From Microtetraspora sp. NBRC 13810 (GTDB taxonomy: Bacteria > Actinomycetota > Actinomycetes > Streptosporangiales > Streptosporangiaceae): a DNA stretch of 64,000 nucleotides. Below are positions 8,113 through 16,477 of the stretch, piece by piece (within the stretch, counting starts at the first letter, position 1; every line of letters begins with the position of its first letter). A program made the translations under genes and the position numbers. Location: positions 1-64,000 of the forward strand of contig NZ_BSRQ01000027.1 in NCBI RefSeq assembly GCF_030268685.1, given 5' to 3'. The notes under the pieces are model-generated. The model ran no database searches. It was not told the origin of the DNA and worked only from the letters and a program-made list of their open reading frames with translations.

Positions 8113-9291
8113 ATGACCGTTCCCGTCCTGATGCTGTGCGTCTTCGGCATCACGACCGGCGAGTTCGTCATCGCCGGGATCCTGCCGGACATCGCCGGCG
8201 ACCTGGCGGTCTCGATACCCGCCGCCGGCCTGCTGGTGACGGCGTACGCCGTCGGGATGATCGTCGGCGGTCCGGTCCTGACCGCGCTCACCGCCGGCCG
8301 GCCCCGCAAGCCGCTGATCATGGCCCTGCTCGGGGTGGTGATCGCCGGCAACCTCGCCTCCGCGCTCGCGCCCACCTACCCCGTGCTCTTCGCGGCGCGG
8401 ATCGTCACCGCGCTGGTCACCTCCACCTTCTTCGCCAACGCGATCGTCATCGCGGCGTCGAGCGCCCCGCCGGGCAGGCAGGCGTCCACCGTGTCCAAGG
8501 TCGTCTTCGGCATGAACCTGTCCATGATCCTCGGCGCGCCCATCGGCACGTACGTGGGCGGCGCCTTCGGCTGGCGGTCCACCTTCGCCGCCATCGTCGT
8601 GTGCTGCGCCCTCGGCCTGCTCCTCGTGGCGCGGCTGGTGCCGGATGTCAGGGACGCCGCGCCGGCCACCTCCGCCCTCGCCGAACTCCGCGTGCTCGGC
8701 GGCCGTGACGTGCGGCTCGCCATCCTGGTCACCGCCGTCGGCAACGCCGGGCTGCTCATGGTGTTCACCTATTTCGCGCCGTTGCTCACGGAGGTCTCCG
8801 GGTTCCCGGCCGGCGCGGTCGCCGCGCTGCTGCTGGTGTACGGGGTGGGCGCCGCGGCCGGCAACGTCATCGGCGGCCGGCTCTCCGACCGCGCGCCGAT
8901 GCGGGCGCAACTCGGCCTGCTCGCCGTCCTCGCCGCGGCGCTGGTGCTCACCTGGGCGGTCGGCGCGAACGCGACGGCCGTCGCGATCATGGTCTTCGTG
9001 CTGGGCGCGGCGGGATTCTCCGTCATCCCCGGCATGCAGGCCAGGGTCCTCGCCACCGCCGCCGCGGCCCCGACCCTGGCCATGGCGGTGAACGCCTCCG
9101 CCTACCAGGTCGCCGCGGCCCTCGCCGCCTGGCTCGGCGGCCGGGTCATCGACGGCGGGCTCGGCCTGCGATCCCTCTACCTCGCCGGCGCCGCCGTCAC
9201 CGTCGCCGGGATCGCCCTGAGCGGGTACGTGTGGCTCCGGGAGCGGGGCCGGGACGAGGGGCGGGGGGCGGCGTCCGCGGCGGTGTCCTGA
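8113..9291 (+). CDS. MFS drug exporter (DHA1 / AraJ type)
   Basis: 392-residue inner-membrane transporter with 12 predicted helices. The first helix carries TTGEFVIAGILPDIAGDL, typical of the DHA1 family, and motif A is degenerate (AGRPRKPLIM after helix 2). RSTFAAIVV matches motif C-like helix 5 packing. It probably exports a toxic organic compound by proton antiport. It is under the TetR at 7459 by the shared operator. The ATG at 8113 has GAGGAAAGAG about 8 bases upstream. Confidence 0.9.
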   Translation: MTVPVLMLCVFGITTGEFVIAGILPDIAGDLAVSIPAAGLLVTAYAVGMIVGGPVLTALTAGRPRKPLIMALLGVVIAGNLASALAPTYPVLFAARIVTALVTSTFFANAIVIAASSAPPGRQASTVSKVVFGMNLSMILGAPIGTYVGGAFGWRSTFAAIVVCCALGLLLVARLVPDVRDAAPATSALAELRVLGGRDVRLAILVTAVGNAGLLMVFTYFAPLLTEVSGFPAGAVAALLLVYGVGAAAGNVIGGRLSDRAPMRAQLGLLAVLAAALVLTWAVGANATAVAIMVFVLGAAGFSVIPGMQARVLATAAAAPTLAMAVNASAYQVAAALAAWLGGRVIDGGLGLRSLYLAGAAVTVAGIALSGYVWLRERGRDEGRGAASAAVS

Positions 9292-9334
9292 CGCGTCGGT
9301 GTCCGCTCGGTGTCCGCTCGGGGCCTGCTCCGAG

Positions 9335-9805
9335 TCAGTTGCCGCCGAACCAGCCGGGGATGTCGAGCTGGAAGAGGTCGTGCGGGGTCACCTTGCGCAG
9401 GTCGGCCTCCAGGGCGTGCAGGCGGTCCGCGCCCAGGGTGGCCGCCCAGCGGGCGCGCAGCTCGTCGAAGACGCGTGCCGACCTCGCCAGGGCGTCGGCG
9501 CCGCGACCGGTGAGCCGCACGATCTTGCTCCGGGCGTCGGCCGGGTCGGGGTGGCGCTCCACATAGCCCAGGCGTTCCAGCGTGTCGATGTGCTTGGCCG
9601 CCGCCTGCTTGGTGACACCCAGGCGGCGGCCCAACTCGGCGGCGCTGGTGCCGCCCGGGCCGATCGCCTGGAAGACGAAGCCGTGCATCGGGCGGAGGGC
9701 GGGGTGCCCCTGCCGGGACAGCTCGGCGTGCAACTCGTCGATGAGCACGCGGAAGCCGAGAAGCAGGCGTAGAGGCAGCTCGAATCCCGGGGGCTCACTT
9801 GACAC
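9335..9805 (-). CDS. MarR-family regulator
   Basis: Winged-helix dimer of about 156 residues. The recognition region is TSAAELGRRLGVTKQAAAKHIDTLE, followed by the wing RHPDPADARSKIVRLTGRG. No ATG is available: the frame offers TTG at 9814 and GTG at 9805. I use GTG, although neither has a clear ribosome site. It is divergent from the cupin gene, and the space between carries repeated TCGACAACCA elements that are probably its operators. Confidence 0.88.
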   Translation of the reverse strand: MSSEPPGFELPLRLLLGFRVLIDELHAELSRQGHPALRPMHGFVFQAIGPGGTSAAELGRRLGVTKQAAAKHIDTLERLGYVERHPDPADARSKIVRLTGRGADALARSARVFDELRARWAATLGADRLHALEADLRKVTPHDLFQLDIPGWFGGN

Positions 9806-9807
9806 AA

Positions 9808-9843
9808 TCGACAACCAGGTTCACTATTTCGACAACCATGTTG
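9808..9843. promoter_or_regulatory. MarR operator candidate between MarR and cupin genes
   Basis: TCGACAACCA occurs at 9808-9817 and 9829-9838, 21 bp apart (two helical turns). The second copy runs into the palindrome CAAC-CAT-GTTG (9833-9843). The arrangement covers both divergent starts. Confidence 0.65.
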
Positions 9844-9864
9844 CCTAATTTAGGGGATTCCGCG

Positions 9865-10275
9865 ATGTCTGTCATCCGTCATGCCGACAGCCGCCGTACC
9901 GAGACGCCCAACGCCGTCATGACCACGCTCGCCTCGCCGGAACAGGGTGGGGCGGCCACCGTCGTCTGGCGGGTGGACATGCTGCCCGGCCAGGCCGGAC
10001 CGTTGCACGGCATCGACGCCGAGCAGGTGTGGACCGTGCTGGACGGTTCCGCCACCGTGGAGCTCGACGGCGAGACGCTCACCGTCGCGCCCGGCGACAC
10101 GATGGTCATCCCGGCCGGCGTGCCGCGCCGGGTGGCCACCGGCGACGCGGCCGGCTTCGCCGCCGTGGTCGTCGCGCCGGCCGGGATGCGCGCCTACCCG
10201 CTCGACGGCAGCACCGTCTCCGCCGCCTGCGCGGTGCCCGCCGGAGACAAAGTCATCCCGGCCTGGGTCGTCTAG
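9865..10275 (+). CDS. Small cupin-domain protein
   Basis: 136-residue single beta-barrel cupin: a first motif around GPLHGIDAEQVWTVLDGSATVELDG and a second at GDTMVIPAGVPRRVATGD. The usual metal-binding His pair is reduced to one His in motif 1 (GPLHGI), so metal binding is uncertain. Start at ATG 9865 because TTAGGGGA lies 7 bases upstream; the in-frame ATG at 9799 would overlap the operator. The likely regulator is the divergent MarR. Substrate unknown. Confidence 0.82.
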   Translation: MSVIRHADSRRTETPNAVMTTLASPEQGGAATVVWRVDMLPGQAGPLHGIDAEQVWTVLDGSATVELDGETLTVAPGDTMVIPAGVPRRVATGDAAGFAAVVVAPAGMRAYPLDGSTVSAACAVPAGDKVIPAWVV

Positions 10276-10380
10276 CGGGCGGGCGCCAGGGTGGCTCCGG
10301 GCGCCGATCCACCACCCGATCCGAGCGCGGCGGCTCCCGGGCCGTCCACGCGCCACCCCGGCGGCACGGACGGCGGGTCG

Positions 10381-12624
10381 CTAGTCCCGGCCGCGGGCCT
10401 TGGTCGCCAGGCGTCTGAGGATCCGCTCCCAGGCGGTGCCGAAGGGGTTGTCCTGCACCATGTACGTCCAGGTGGCGGTGGGCCGCTTGAGGCCGGCGGC
10501 TTCGAGGTCGGCGCCCTCGGCGGTGATCGTCACGCTGTCGAAGGTGGCGATGGACTCGGTCTCGATCTCCTCCAGCAGCCGGCTGTAGGCGGTGACCGCC
10601 TCGCGGTGGAACTCGTCCAGCGGGTTCATCCGGCCCAGGGACCGCAGGTGGATGCCCTCACGCAGGTCGCCGAGGAAGGCGACGTGCCGGGTCCAGCCCT
10701 GGTCGAGGTGGAACAGCACGATCTGCCGGGCCGCCTCCTGCAGGACGGTCTCGCCGGCCACCTCCAGCAGCTCCGCCCACCGGTCGGGACGGGCCTGCGC
10801 GAACGCGTCGGCGGCGACGTCGCCGCCCAGCACCTTGGCCCTGCGCTCCAGCACCTGGGCGCGCTGCTGCTCAAGGAGACGGGTGTAACGCCAGGTGTTG
10901 CGGTGGATCTCCAGGTTGGCGCCCTCGGCGACGCGCTGGGCGTGGCCGACGATCTGCTCGCCCCGCCGGTTGCGCACCACGCCGTCGCGGTCGGCGGCGG
11001 GCGGGCGCTCCTCCGGCGCGAACCGGGTGATCAGCTCGTCCTCCAGGCTGACGTAGAACATCGACGCGCCGGGGTCGCCCTGCCGCCCGGCCCGGCCGCG
11101 GAGCTGGTCGTCGAGGCGGCTGCTGGAGTGCCGGCCCGAGCCGATGACGTAGAGCCCGCCGAGGTCGGCGACGCCCTCGCCGAGCCGGATGTCGGTACCC
11201 CGGCCGGCCATCTGGGTGGACACCGTGATGGTGCCGCGCTCGCCCGCCCTGGAGATGATCGACGCCTCCTCCGCGTCGTTCTTGGCGTTGAGCACCACGC
11301 AGTCGAGGCCGCGCCCGCGCAGGGTGAGCGCGAGCCGCTCGGACTCGGCCACGTCGAGCGTGCCGATCAGGATCGGCTGCCCCGCGCCGTGCACCTCGAC
11401 GATCTTGTCGACCAGGGCGCTGTCGCGGTCGGTCACCGTCGCGAACAGCACGTCCGGCTCGTCGGTGCGCACGCAGGGCTTGTTGGGCGGGATCACCGCG
11501 ACGTCCAGCCCGTAGAACTCCTTGAGCTGCTCGCCGACCGCGACCGCGGTGCCGGTCATGCCGCACTTCTCGGGATAGCGGGTGATCAGGCCCTGGATGG
11601 TGATCGAGTCGAGGATCTCGCCGGTCTCGCTGGCCGGCAGCGCCTCCTTGGCCTCCACGGCCGCCTGCAACCCGTCGGGCCAGCGCTGGAGCAGCGCGAC
11701 CCGCCCCCTGGAGGGGTTGATCAGCTGCACCTTGCCGTCACGCACGATGTAGTCGATGTCCCGGGTCAGCAGGGCGTGCGCGTGCAGGGCGAGGTTGATC
11801 TCGGTCACCGTCTCGGGCGTGTCGTAGAGGTTGACGCCGTCCAGCGCCTTCTCCACGGTGTCGATGCCCTGCGGGGTGAGGAAGACGTTGCGCCCCTGCT
11901 CGTCGATCTCGTAGTGGTAGCCGCGGACGAGCCGGCGCACCAGCGCGGCCGTCTCCGGCACGGCGTCGGCGGCGTCGGCCGCGCCCGCCAGCACCAGCGG
12001 CACCCGCGCCTCGTCCACCAGCACCGAGTCGGCCTCGTCGATCAGCGCGACGTTGGGCTCGGGCACCACGACGTCGGCCGCCCGGGTGGCCAGCCGGTCC
12101 CGCAGCACGTCGAAGCCGATCTCGCTCACAGAGCCGTAGGTGACGTCCCTGGCGTAGGCCTCGCGGCGCTCCTGCGGCGTGGACGTCTGCCCGATCCAGC
12201 CCACCGTCACGCCGAGCGCGGCGTAGAGCGGCCCCATCCACTCGGCGTCGCGCCGGGCGAGATAGTCGTTGACCGAGATGACGTGCACCCGCTTGCCCTG
12301 TAACGCGTAACCCGCCGCGGCCATCGCGCCGGAGAGCGTCTTGCCCTCGCCGGTGGCCATCTCGGCGACGTCGCCGGCCAGCAGCGCGAGCATGCCGGTG
12401 AGCTGCACGTCGTAGGGGCGCAGGCCGAGCGTGCGGGACGCGGCCTCGCGGACGATCGCGCAGAACTCCGCCTGATCGTCCAGCGACGGCACGGGCAGCT
12501 CGTCCAGCGCCCTGACCCGCTCCTCGCGCCTGCCCGCCTCGGCCACCACCCGCTCGAAGGACGTGATGTCGATCGAGCCGGGGCGCTCCAGGAAGCGTCT
12601 GATCATCTGCCGTATCGAGGCCAC
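10381..12624 (-). CDS. secA2: Accessory preprotein translocase ATPase SecA2
   Basis: 747-residue SecA paralogue that drives export of a subset of proteins through SecYEG. Walker A is at 91-96 (TGEGKT) and DEAD at 196-199. YPEKCGMTGTA, TQMAGRGTDIRLG and QLRGRAGRQGDPG are the nucleotide-binding-fold 2 and helicase motifs. It lacks the C-terminal linker and zinc-binding tail of housekeeping SecA and is shorter than SecA1 (about 900+), as expected of actinobacterial SecA2. No SecY2 or accessory export genes are adjacent. A strong hairpin lies just upstream, so it is probably transcribed alone. Confidence 0.93.
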   Translation of the reverse strand: MASIRQMIRRFLERPGSIDITSFERVVAEAGRREERVRALDELPVPSLDDQAEFCAIVREAASRTLGLRPYDVQLTGMLALLAGDVAEMATGEGKTLSGAMAAAGYALQGKRVHVISVNDYLARRDAEWMGPLYAALGVTVGWIGQTSTPQERREAYARDVTYGSVSEIGFDVLRDRLATRAADVVVPEPNVALIDEADSVLVDEARVPLVLAGAADAADAVPETAALVRRLVRGYHYEIDEQGRNVFLTPQGIDTVEKALDGVNLYDTPETVTEINLALHAHALLTRDIDYIVRDGKVQLINPSRGRVALLQRWPDGLQAAVEAKEALPASETGEILDSITIQGLITRYPEKCGMTGTAVAVGEQLKEFYGLDVAVIPPNKPCVRTDEPDVLFATVTDRDSALVDKIVEVHGAGQPILIGTLDVAESERLALTLRGRGLDCVVLNAKNDAEEASIISRAGERGTITVSTQMAGRGTDIRLGEGVADLGGLYVIGSGRHSSSRLDDQLRGRAGRQGDPGASMFYVSLEDELITRFAPEERPPAADRDGVVRNRRGEQIVGHAQRVAEGANLEIHRNTWRYTRLLEQQRAQVLERRAKVLGGDVAADAFAQARPDRWAELLEVAGETVLQEAARQIVLFHLDQGWTRHVAFLGDLREGIHLRSLGRMNPLDEFHREAVTAYSRLLEEIETESIATFDSVTITAEGADLEAAGLKRPTATWTYMVQDNPFGTAWERILRRLATKARGRD

Positions 12625-12675
12625 GTTCCCTCCAACGAGCCGTTCGAGGGTCGCGTTCCCCGAAGGATCTCAGTA

Positions 12676-12722
12676 TGCCCGCTCCGCCGTACCCGGGGGC
12701 ACCCCCCTCGGCGGAGCGGGCA
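12676..12722 (-). terminator. Strong hairpin terminator after the EamA gene
   Basis: TGCCCGCTCCGCCG (12676-12689) pairs perfectly over 14 bp with 12709-12722. It lies between the EamA stop (12729) and the SecA2 start (12624). There is no clear T-run, as is common in high-GC actinomycetes. Confidence 0.8.
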
Positions 12723-12728
12723 TCACCG

Positions 12729-13610
12729 TCAGTCGCGCTCGGCGAGCGCGAGCAGCAGCACCGCCAGGAGCAGCACGCCGGCGCCGGCGGCGGCGAGCGG
12801 CGCGAGACGTTCACCGAGGAGCAGGACGCCGATGAGCGTCGCCCCCACCGGCTCGACCAGCGAGATGACCGACGCCGTGGTGGCCCGTACGGCGGTCAGC
12901 CCGGTGAAGAACAGCCCGTACGCCAGGGCGGTCGGCACCGCGCCCAGGTAACCGAGCAACGCCCCGGCGGCCACCGGGTCGGCGGATGCGGGCAGCACCC
13001 CCTGGACCAGGGCGAGCGGCAGCACGCAGAGCGCGCCGACGGCCAGGGCGCCGAGCGTCGTGCCGAGCGGGTCGTCGCGCACCGCGCGGCCGGCCAGGGT
13101 GACGCCCGCGTAGGTCACGGCGGACAGCAGCGCCCAGCCGAGTCCGGCGGAGGAGAAGCCGTCCCCGCCGCCGTCGCCGGTCAGCAGCAGCAGACCGGCG
13201 ACGGCGGCGGCGATGCCGAGCGCCCCGGAGCGGCCGAGCCGTTCACCGAGGGCGAGCCGGGCGCCGACGGCGACCAGGACGGGGCTCGCGCCCAGCGTCA
13301 CGACCGTGGCGATCGCGACGCCGGAGCTCTCGATCGCGGCGAAGTAGGCGCTCTGCGAGATCGCCATCCCGGCCCCGGTGAGCACCACGTGCCGGGCGGA
13401 CAGCCGGGCGCGGCGGCGCGGGCGGCCGGCGGTCAGCAGGCGGAAGGCGGCGAGCAGGGCGGCGCCGACGGCGAAGCGCCAGAAGGAGACGGCGACCGGG
13501 CCGAGGTCGCCGACGCGGTAGAGGAGCGCGGCCGCGGCTCCGCCGGTACCCCAGGCGGTGGCCGCTATGGACACGTACAGCAGGCCCTGCCGTACGGAAA
13601 CGTGCGTCAT
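12729..13610 (-). CDS. EamA-family drug/metabolite transporter (DMT)
   Basis: 293-residue membrane protein with two EamA repeats of five helices each (10 TM). Repeat 1 runs through AATAWGTGGAAAALL and FWRFAVGAALL; repeat 2 through GWALLSAVTYAGVTLAGRA and SVISLVEPVGATLIGVLLLGE, where the EPV...GE signature is typical. The start is ATG 13610, with GGAGAG seven bases upstream; an upstream ATG at 13679 is inside the leader hairpins. Expression is probably governed by the leader ORF and hairpins at 13630-13748. Substrate unknown; amino-acid or metabolite efflux is usual for the family. Confidence 0.9.
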   Translation of the reverse strand: MTHVSVRQGLLYVSIAATAWGTGGAAAALLYRVGDLGPVAVSFWRFAVGAALLAAFRLLTAGRPRRRARLSARHVVLTGAGMAISQSAYFAAIESSGVAIATVVTLGASPVLVAVGARLALGERLGRSGALGIAAAVAGLLLLTGDGGGDGFSSAGLGWALLSAVTYAGVTLAGRAVRDDPLGTTLGALAVGALCVLPLALVQGVLPASADPVAAGALLGYLGAVPTALAYGLFFTGLTAVRATTASVISLVEPVGATLIGVLLLGERLAPLAAAGAGVLLLAVLLLALAERD

Positions 13611-13629
13611 CGGAATCTCTCCGGGTGGA

Positions 13630-13718
13630 GTGGTCGGCTGATGGGCCCGTACGCGGGCAGCGACCACCCGCCGGATCACCCGATCCGGCTGACAGGGAAC
13701 CGCCCGCTAGCGGGCGGT
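13630..13718 (-). promoter_or_regulatory. Structured leader (three consecutive hairpins) upstream of EamA
   Basis: In transcription order on the minus strand: hairpin 1 is the perfect 20-bp palindrome ACCGCCCGCTAGCGGGCGGT (13699-13718) and contains the leader ORF stop codon TAG. Hairpin 2 is CCGGATC-loop-GATCCGG (13671-13688). Hairpin 3 has outer arms GTGGTC/GACCAC (13630-13635 and 13662-13667) and inner arms GCCCG/CGGGC (13645-13649 and 13654-13658). The EamA ribosome site follows 10-20 bases later. A ribosome ending translation inside hairpin 1 would change the folding downstream, the logic of attenuation. Confidence 0.65.
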
Positions 13719-13748
13719 GGGGGGAGAGACGATGAGAGTGAACGGCAC
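13707..13748 (-). CDS. Leaderless 13-residue leader peptide (MPFTLIVSPPTAR) of the EamA gene
   Basis: GTG at 13748 opens a 13-codon frame ending ...SPPTAR-stop at 13707. A -10-like TACCCT (13755-13760) ends six bases before the GTG, so the message would start at or next to the start codon (leaderless, common in actinobacteria). The peptide ends in a Pro-Pro run followed by TAR, and its TAG lies in the centre of a perfect 20-bp palindrome. Pro-Pro motifs are known to slow ribosomes. This is direct observation of the frame, promoter and hairpin; a regulatory role for the EamA transporter 97 bp downstream is inferred. Confidence 0.6.
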   Translation of the reverse strand: MPFTLIVSPPTAR

Positions 13749-13843
13749 GTGCGCAGGGTAGCGGCCGGGCCGGGGGCCGGGCCACGGGATTTCCCCGCCG
13801 GTACCTGACGCCACCTGACAGGTATGGTCGCCACGATGGGCGC

Positions 13844-14206
13844 ATGACGACGAAAGCCAAGCTCATCGCGTTCACCATCGACTGCGCCGAGCCGAGGAAA
13901 CTTGCCGGGTTCTATGCCACGATCCTTGACGGATTCGAGGTCCAGTACGTGGACGACGAGTACGCGGGCATCGGGGACGGCACCACTTCGATCTACTTCC
14001 AGCGCATCCCCGAGCGGGAGCCCGCCGCCTGGCCCGGTCCGGGCAAGCAGTTCCACCTGGACCTCCGGGTGCCCGACGTGGACCGGGCGGTCGAGGAGTT
14101 TCTCGCGCTCGGCGCCACCAGGCCGGACTTCCAGCCCGGTAAGGACGGGGTCGTGCTCGCCGATCCCGAGGGCCACCTGTTCGACGTCTACCCCGAAAGG
14201 TCCTGA
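13844..14206 (+). CDS. VOC-superfamily (glyoxalase/bleomycin-resistance) protein
   Basis: 120 residues with two beta-alpha-beta-beta-beta modules. Module 1 starts IAFTIDCAEPRKLAGFYATIL and module 2 FHLDLRVPDVDRAVEEFLALGA. DPEGHLFDVYPE near the end is the usual C-terminal strand. The metal-ligand pattern is incomplete compared with true glyoxalase I (D in place of the first His in FTIDC). The function may be binding or small-molecule modification, with no specific substrate visible. Confidence 0.88.
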   Translation: MTTKAKLIAFTIDCAEPRKLAGFYATILDGFEVQYVDDEYAGIGDGTTSIYFQRIPEREPAAWPGPGKQFHLDLRVPDVDRAVEEFLALGATRPDFQPGKDGVVLADPEGHLFDVYPERS

Positions 14207-14417
14207 GAAAATTCATCTACTAACAGACGATGAATCGTGAAATAGCCGCCTACCAGGCCGGTTGCCGGGAGACGGGCATGCCGGAAGCGCTCCGGGCGTG
14301 CCGGAGCGGGCCGCCGGGGGACCGGCAGACGTTCATGGTTCCCTAAGCTTGAGTAATGCGCACCCCGATTTCTCCCCTTTCCGCGCTCGCGGACTGCCGT
14401 CGTGTCGGAGGTCACCG

Positions 14418-15281
14418 ATGATCTGGGCGGGAGTGGGCATCGCCCTCATCGGCGCGCTGGGGTACGCGCTGGGAGCGGCTTTGCAGCAGTTCGAGGCGGT
14501 CGCCGAGGGGGCGTCGCTCAAGCTGGTCAGGCGGCCCAGATGGTGGGTGGGCGGCATCATCGGGTTCACCGGGGCGTGCCTGCACGCGGTCGCGCTCAGT
14601 TTCGCGCCGCTCGTCGTGGTACAGCCCGTGAGCGTGGCGACCCTGGTCTTCGCCGTGCCGCTCGCCGCCTTCCTGCACGGCAGGCGTCCGCACCGCGGGG
14701 AGATCTTCGGATCCATCGCGGTGGCGGGCGGCCTGCTCGGGCTCATGCTCCTGGTGCCGCACCAGGTCAGCACCCCCCGGCTCGGCGACGGCGCCGCGCT
14801 CGGCTTCCTGGCCTGCGTGGGCGTCATCGTGCTGGTGTGCCAGCTGGTGGCGCGGCGGCTGACCGGGGCGGTCAAGGCGCTGGTGCTCTCCGTCGGCGCG
14901 GGCGCGGTGACCGCCGCGGTCTCCACGTTCGTCCGGGTGGTGGGCGGCGGCATGGGCGGCGACCTGGGCCGGCTGGTGCACTGGTTCACGCTGCTGATCC
15001 CGGCGCTGCTCATCTGCGCCGTGGTGCTGCTGCAGAAGACCTACGAGGTCGGCTGTTTCGGCGTCGCCTACGCCGGGGTGCAGGTGGTCGACCCGATCAC
15101 CTCCGTGATCGCGGGAGTGGTGCTCCTCGGCGAGCCGCTGCCCACCGGCGTGGCCTCGGTGGTCCCCGCGCTGCTCGCCGCCGGCGTGCTCGTCGCGGGC
15201 ACGGTCGCGCTCGGCCGGCTCGCCCCCGACCACACCCGCGTCGCGGCCGAGCGCCCCCGGCCGGTGCCGGTCGGGTCCTAG
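14418..15281 (+). CDS. DMT-family membrane transporter (NIPA/EamA-like)
   Basis: 287-residue protein with about nine helices. It starts IWAGVGIALIGALGYALGAALQQFEAV and ends with DPITSVIAGVVLLGEPLP, a DMT signature. The type is the actinobacterial 'DMT family transporter' related to NIPA-like magnesium transporters. ATG 14418 has GGAGG six bases upstream; more distant upstream starts lack a ribosome site. It ends tail-to-tail with the FAD monooxygenase with a 4-base overlap. Substrate unknown. Confidence 0.85.
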   Translation: MIWAGVGIALIGALGYALGAALQQFEAVAEGASLKLVRRPRWWVGGIIGFTGACLHAVALSFAPLVVVQPVSVATLVFAVPLAAFLHGRRPHRGEIFGSIAVAGGLLGLMLLVPHQVSTPRLGDGAALGFLACVGVIVLVCQLVARRLTGAVKALVLSVGAGAVTAAVSTFVRVVGGGMGGDLGRLVHWFTLLIPALLICAVVLLQKTYEVGCFGVAYAGVQVVDPITSVIAGVVLLGEPLPTGVASVVPALLAAGVLVAGTVALGRLAPDHTRVAAERPRPVPVGS

Positions 15282-16408
15282 GCGGCAGGCGGCGTCCAGC
15301 CGAGGACGTCGTCCATGTGGCGCAGCAGGAGGTTCGCGTCCAGCCGCCCGCCGATGGCCATCGCCCGGTCGCGCAGCCGTACGGCGAGCGGGTTGCGCAG
15401 CGTGGTCGCGCGGGCGATCCTGCGGGACCTGCGCACGATCGTCGTGGTGCGGGGGAGCCGGGCCGCGGTGTAGGCGGCCTGCCGGCCGGGGGCGCCCGCG
15501 AGATGGGCCAGCACGACGGCGTCCTCGATCGCCTGGCAGGCGCCCTGGCCGAGGTTGGGCGTCATGGCGTGCGCCGCGTCGCCGAGCAGCACGACCCTGC
15601 CCCGGTGGAAGGCGGGCAGCGGCTCGTCGAGCGAGAGCACGTCGTGCCTGAGCACCTGGGCCGGATCGGCCGCCGCGAGCAGCCGGGGGATGGGCGCGTG
15701 CCACCCGCCGAACAGCCGGAGCAACTCGTCCTTCTCACCCGAGGGAGCCGACTGACCGGCGGGGGCGGTGGCGTAACAGTAGACCAGGTCGCCGGACAGC
15801 GGTACGACGCCGAAGACCAGGCCCCTGCCCCAGGTCTCCGAAGTCATCACCGGCACGTCCTGCCGGGGGACGACCAGCCGCCAGCTCGTCACGCCGGTGT
15901 GCACCGGGCCGGGGTGGGCGGGGAAGAGCGCCCGCCTGGTGGCCGAGTGGATGCCGTCGGCGGCGACCACGAGGTCGGCCTCGACCTCGCCGGCGGCGGT
16001 GGTGACCACGCCGGTCCCGGCGTCCACGGCGGTGACGGGCGTGCCGAGTCTCAGCGACCCGCCGTCGAGCCGGCCGGCCAGCAGGTCCACCAGGGTGGCG
16101 CGGAGCACGAGCACGATCGAGTCGCCGTACCGTTGCGCGGCGTGCTCGCCGGTCGTGCGCAGCAGCCACTCGCCGCCCGGCCGCCGGATGCCCACCTCCC
16201 CCTGGACCGAGGACAGGCCGCGCAGGGCGTCGCCCAGCCCGATCGTGTCCAGCGCCTTGAGCGCGTTGGCCCCCACGCTGAGCCCGGACCCGACCGGGTC
16301 CAGCGAGGGCGCCCGCTCGAAGAGCGTCACCGCCCAGCCTTTCCGTTGCAGGGCGACGGCCGAGGTCAGCCCGCCGATGCCGCCGCCGATCACCACTGCG
16401 CGCCCCAT
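15278..16408 (-). CDS. FAD-dependent aromatic-type monooxygenase
   Basis: 376-residue class A flavoprotein monooxygenase (UbiH/salicylate hydroxylase type). The Rossmann motif GGGIGGLTSA is at residues 8-17, the DG motif is LVVAADGIHSATR and the GD motif is VVLLGDAAHAMTPNLGQGACQAIEDA. These bind FAD and NAD(P)H. It probably hydroxylates an aromatic or polycyclic substrate. It is divergent from a TetR gene, and two copies of an ACTACNGKTGTAGT operator lie in the 69-bp spacer, so it is the likely target. Confidence 0.92.
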   Translation of the reverse strand: MGRAVVIGGGIGGLTSAVALQRKGWAVTLFERAPSLDPVGSGLSVGANALKALDTIGLGDALRGLSSVQGEVGIRRPGGEWLLRTTGEHAAQRYGDSIVLVLRATLVDLLAGRLDGGSLRLGTPVTAVDAGTGVVTTAAGEVEADLVVAADGIHSATRRALFPAHPGPVHTGVTSWRLVVPRQDVPVMTSETWGRGLVFGVVPLSGDLVYCYATAPAGQSAPSGEKDELLRLFGGWHAPIPRLLAAADPAQVLRHDVLSLDEPLPAFHRGRVVLLGDAAHAMTPNLGQGACQAIEDAVVLAHLAGAPGRQAAYTAARLPRTTTIVRRSRRIARATTLRNPLAVRLRDRAMAIGGRLDANLLLRHMDDVLGWTPPAA

Positions 16409-16419
16409 GCCCGCTCCTC

Positions 16420-16433
16420 ACTACAGTTGTAGT
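16420..16433. promoter_or_regulatory. TetR operator copy A (FAD monooxygenase side)
   Basis: ACTACAGTTGTAGT: arms ACTAC/GTAGT around a 4-base centre, starting 12 bases upstream of the monooxygenase ATG. It shares 12 of 14 positions with copy B. Confidence 0.82.
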
Positions 16434-16455
16434 TACCGCACTCGTAGTGAACACC

Positions 16456-16469
16456 ACTACCGGTGTAGT
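16456..16469. promoter_or_regulatory. TetR operator copy B (TetR side)
   Basis: ACTACCGGTGTAGT is a second copy, 36 bp from copy A and 8 bp before the TetR GTG. With copy A the consensus is ACTACMGKTGTAGT. The position implies autoregulation. Confidence 0.82.
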
Positions 16470-16477
16470 GTGCAACC

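Noticed and set aside
13732-13761. Plus-strand ATG frame MRVNGTCAG opposite the EamA leader
   Set aside because: No ribosome site or promoter in that direction; the minus-strand leader has a -10 and a hairpin.
14188-14415. 75-codon minus-strand ORF between the VOC and DMT genes
   Set aside because: No ribosome site or recognisable motif; overlaps promoter DNA and the VOC 3' end.
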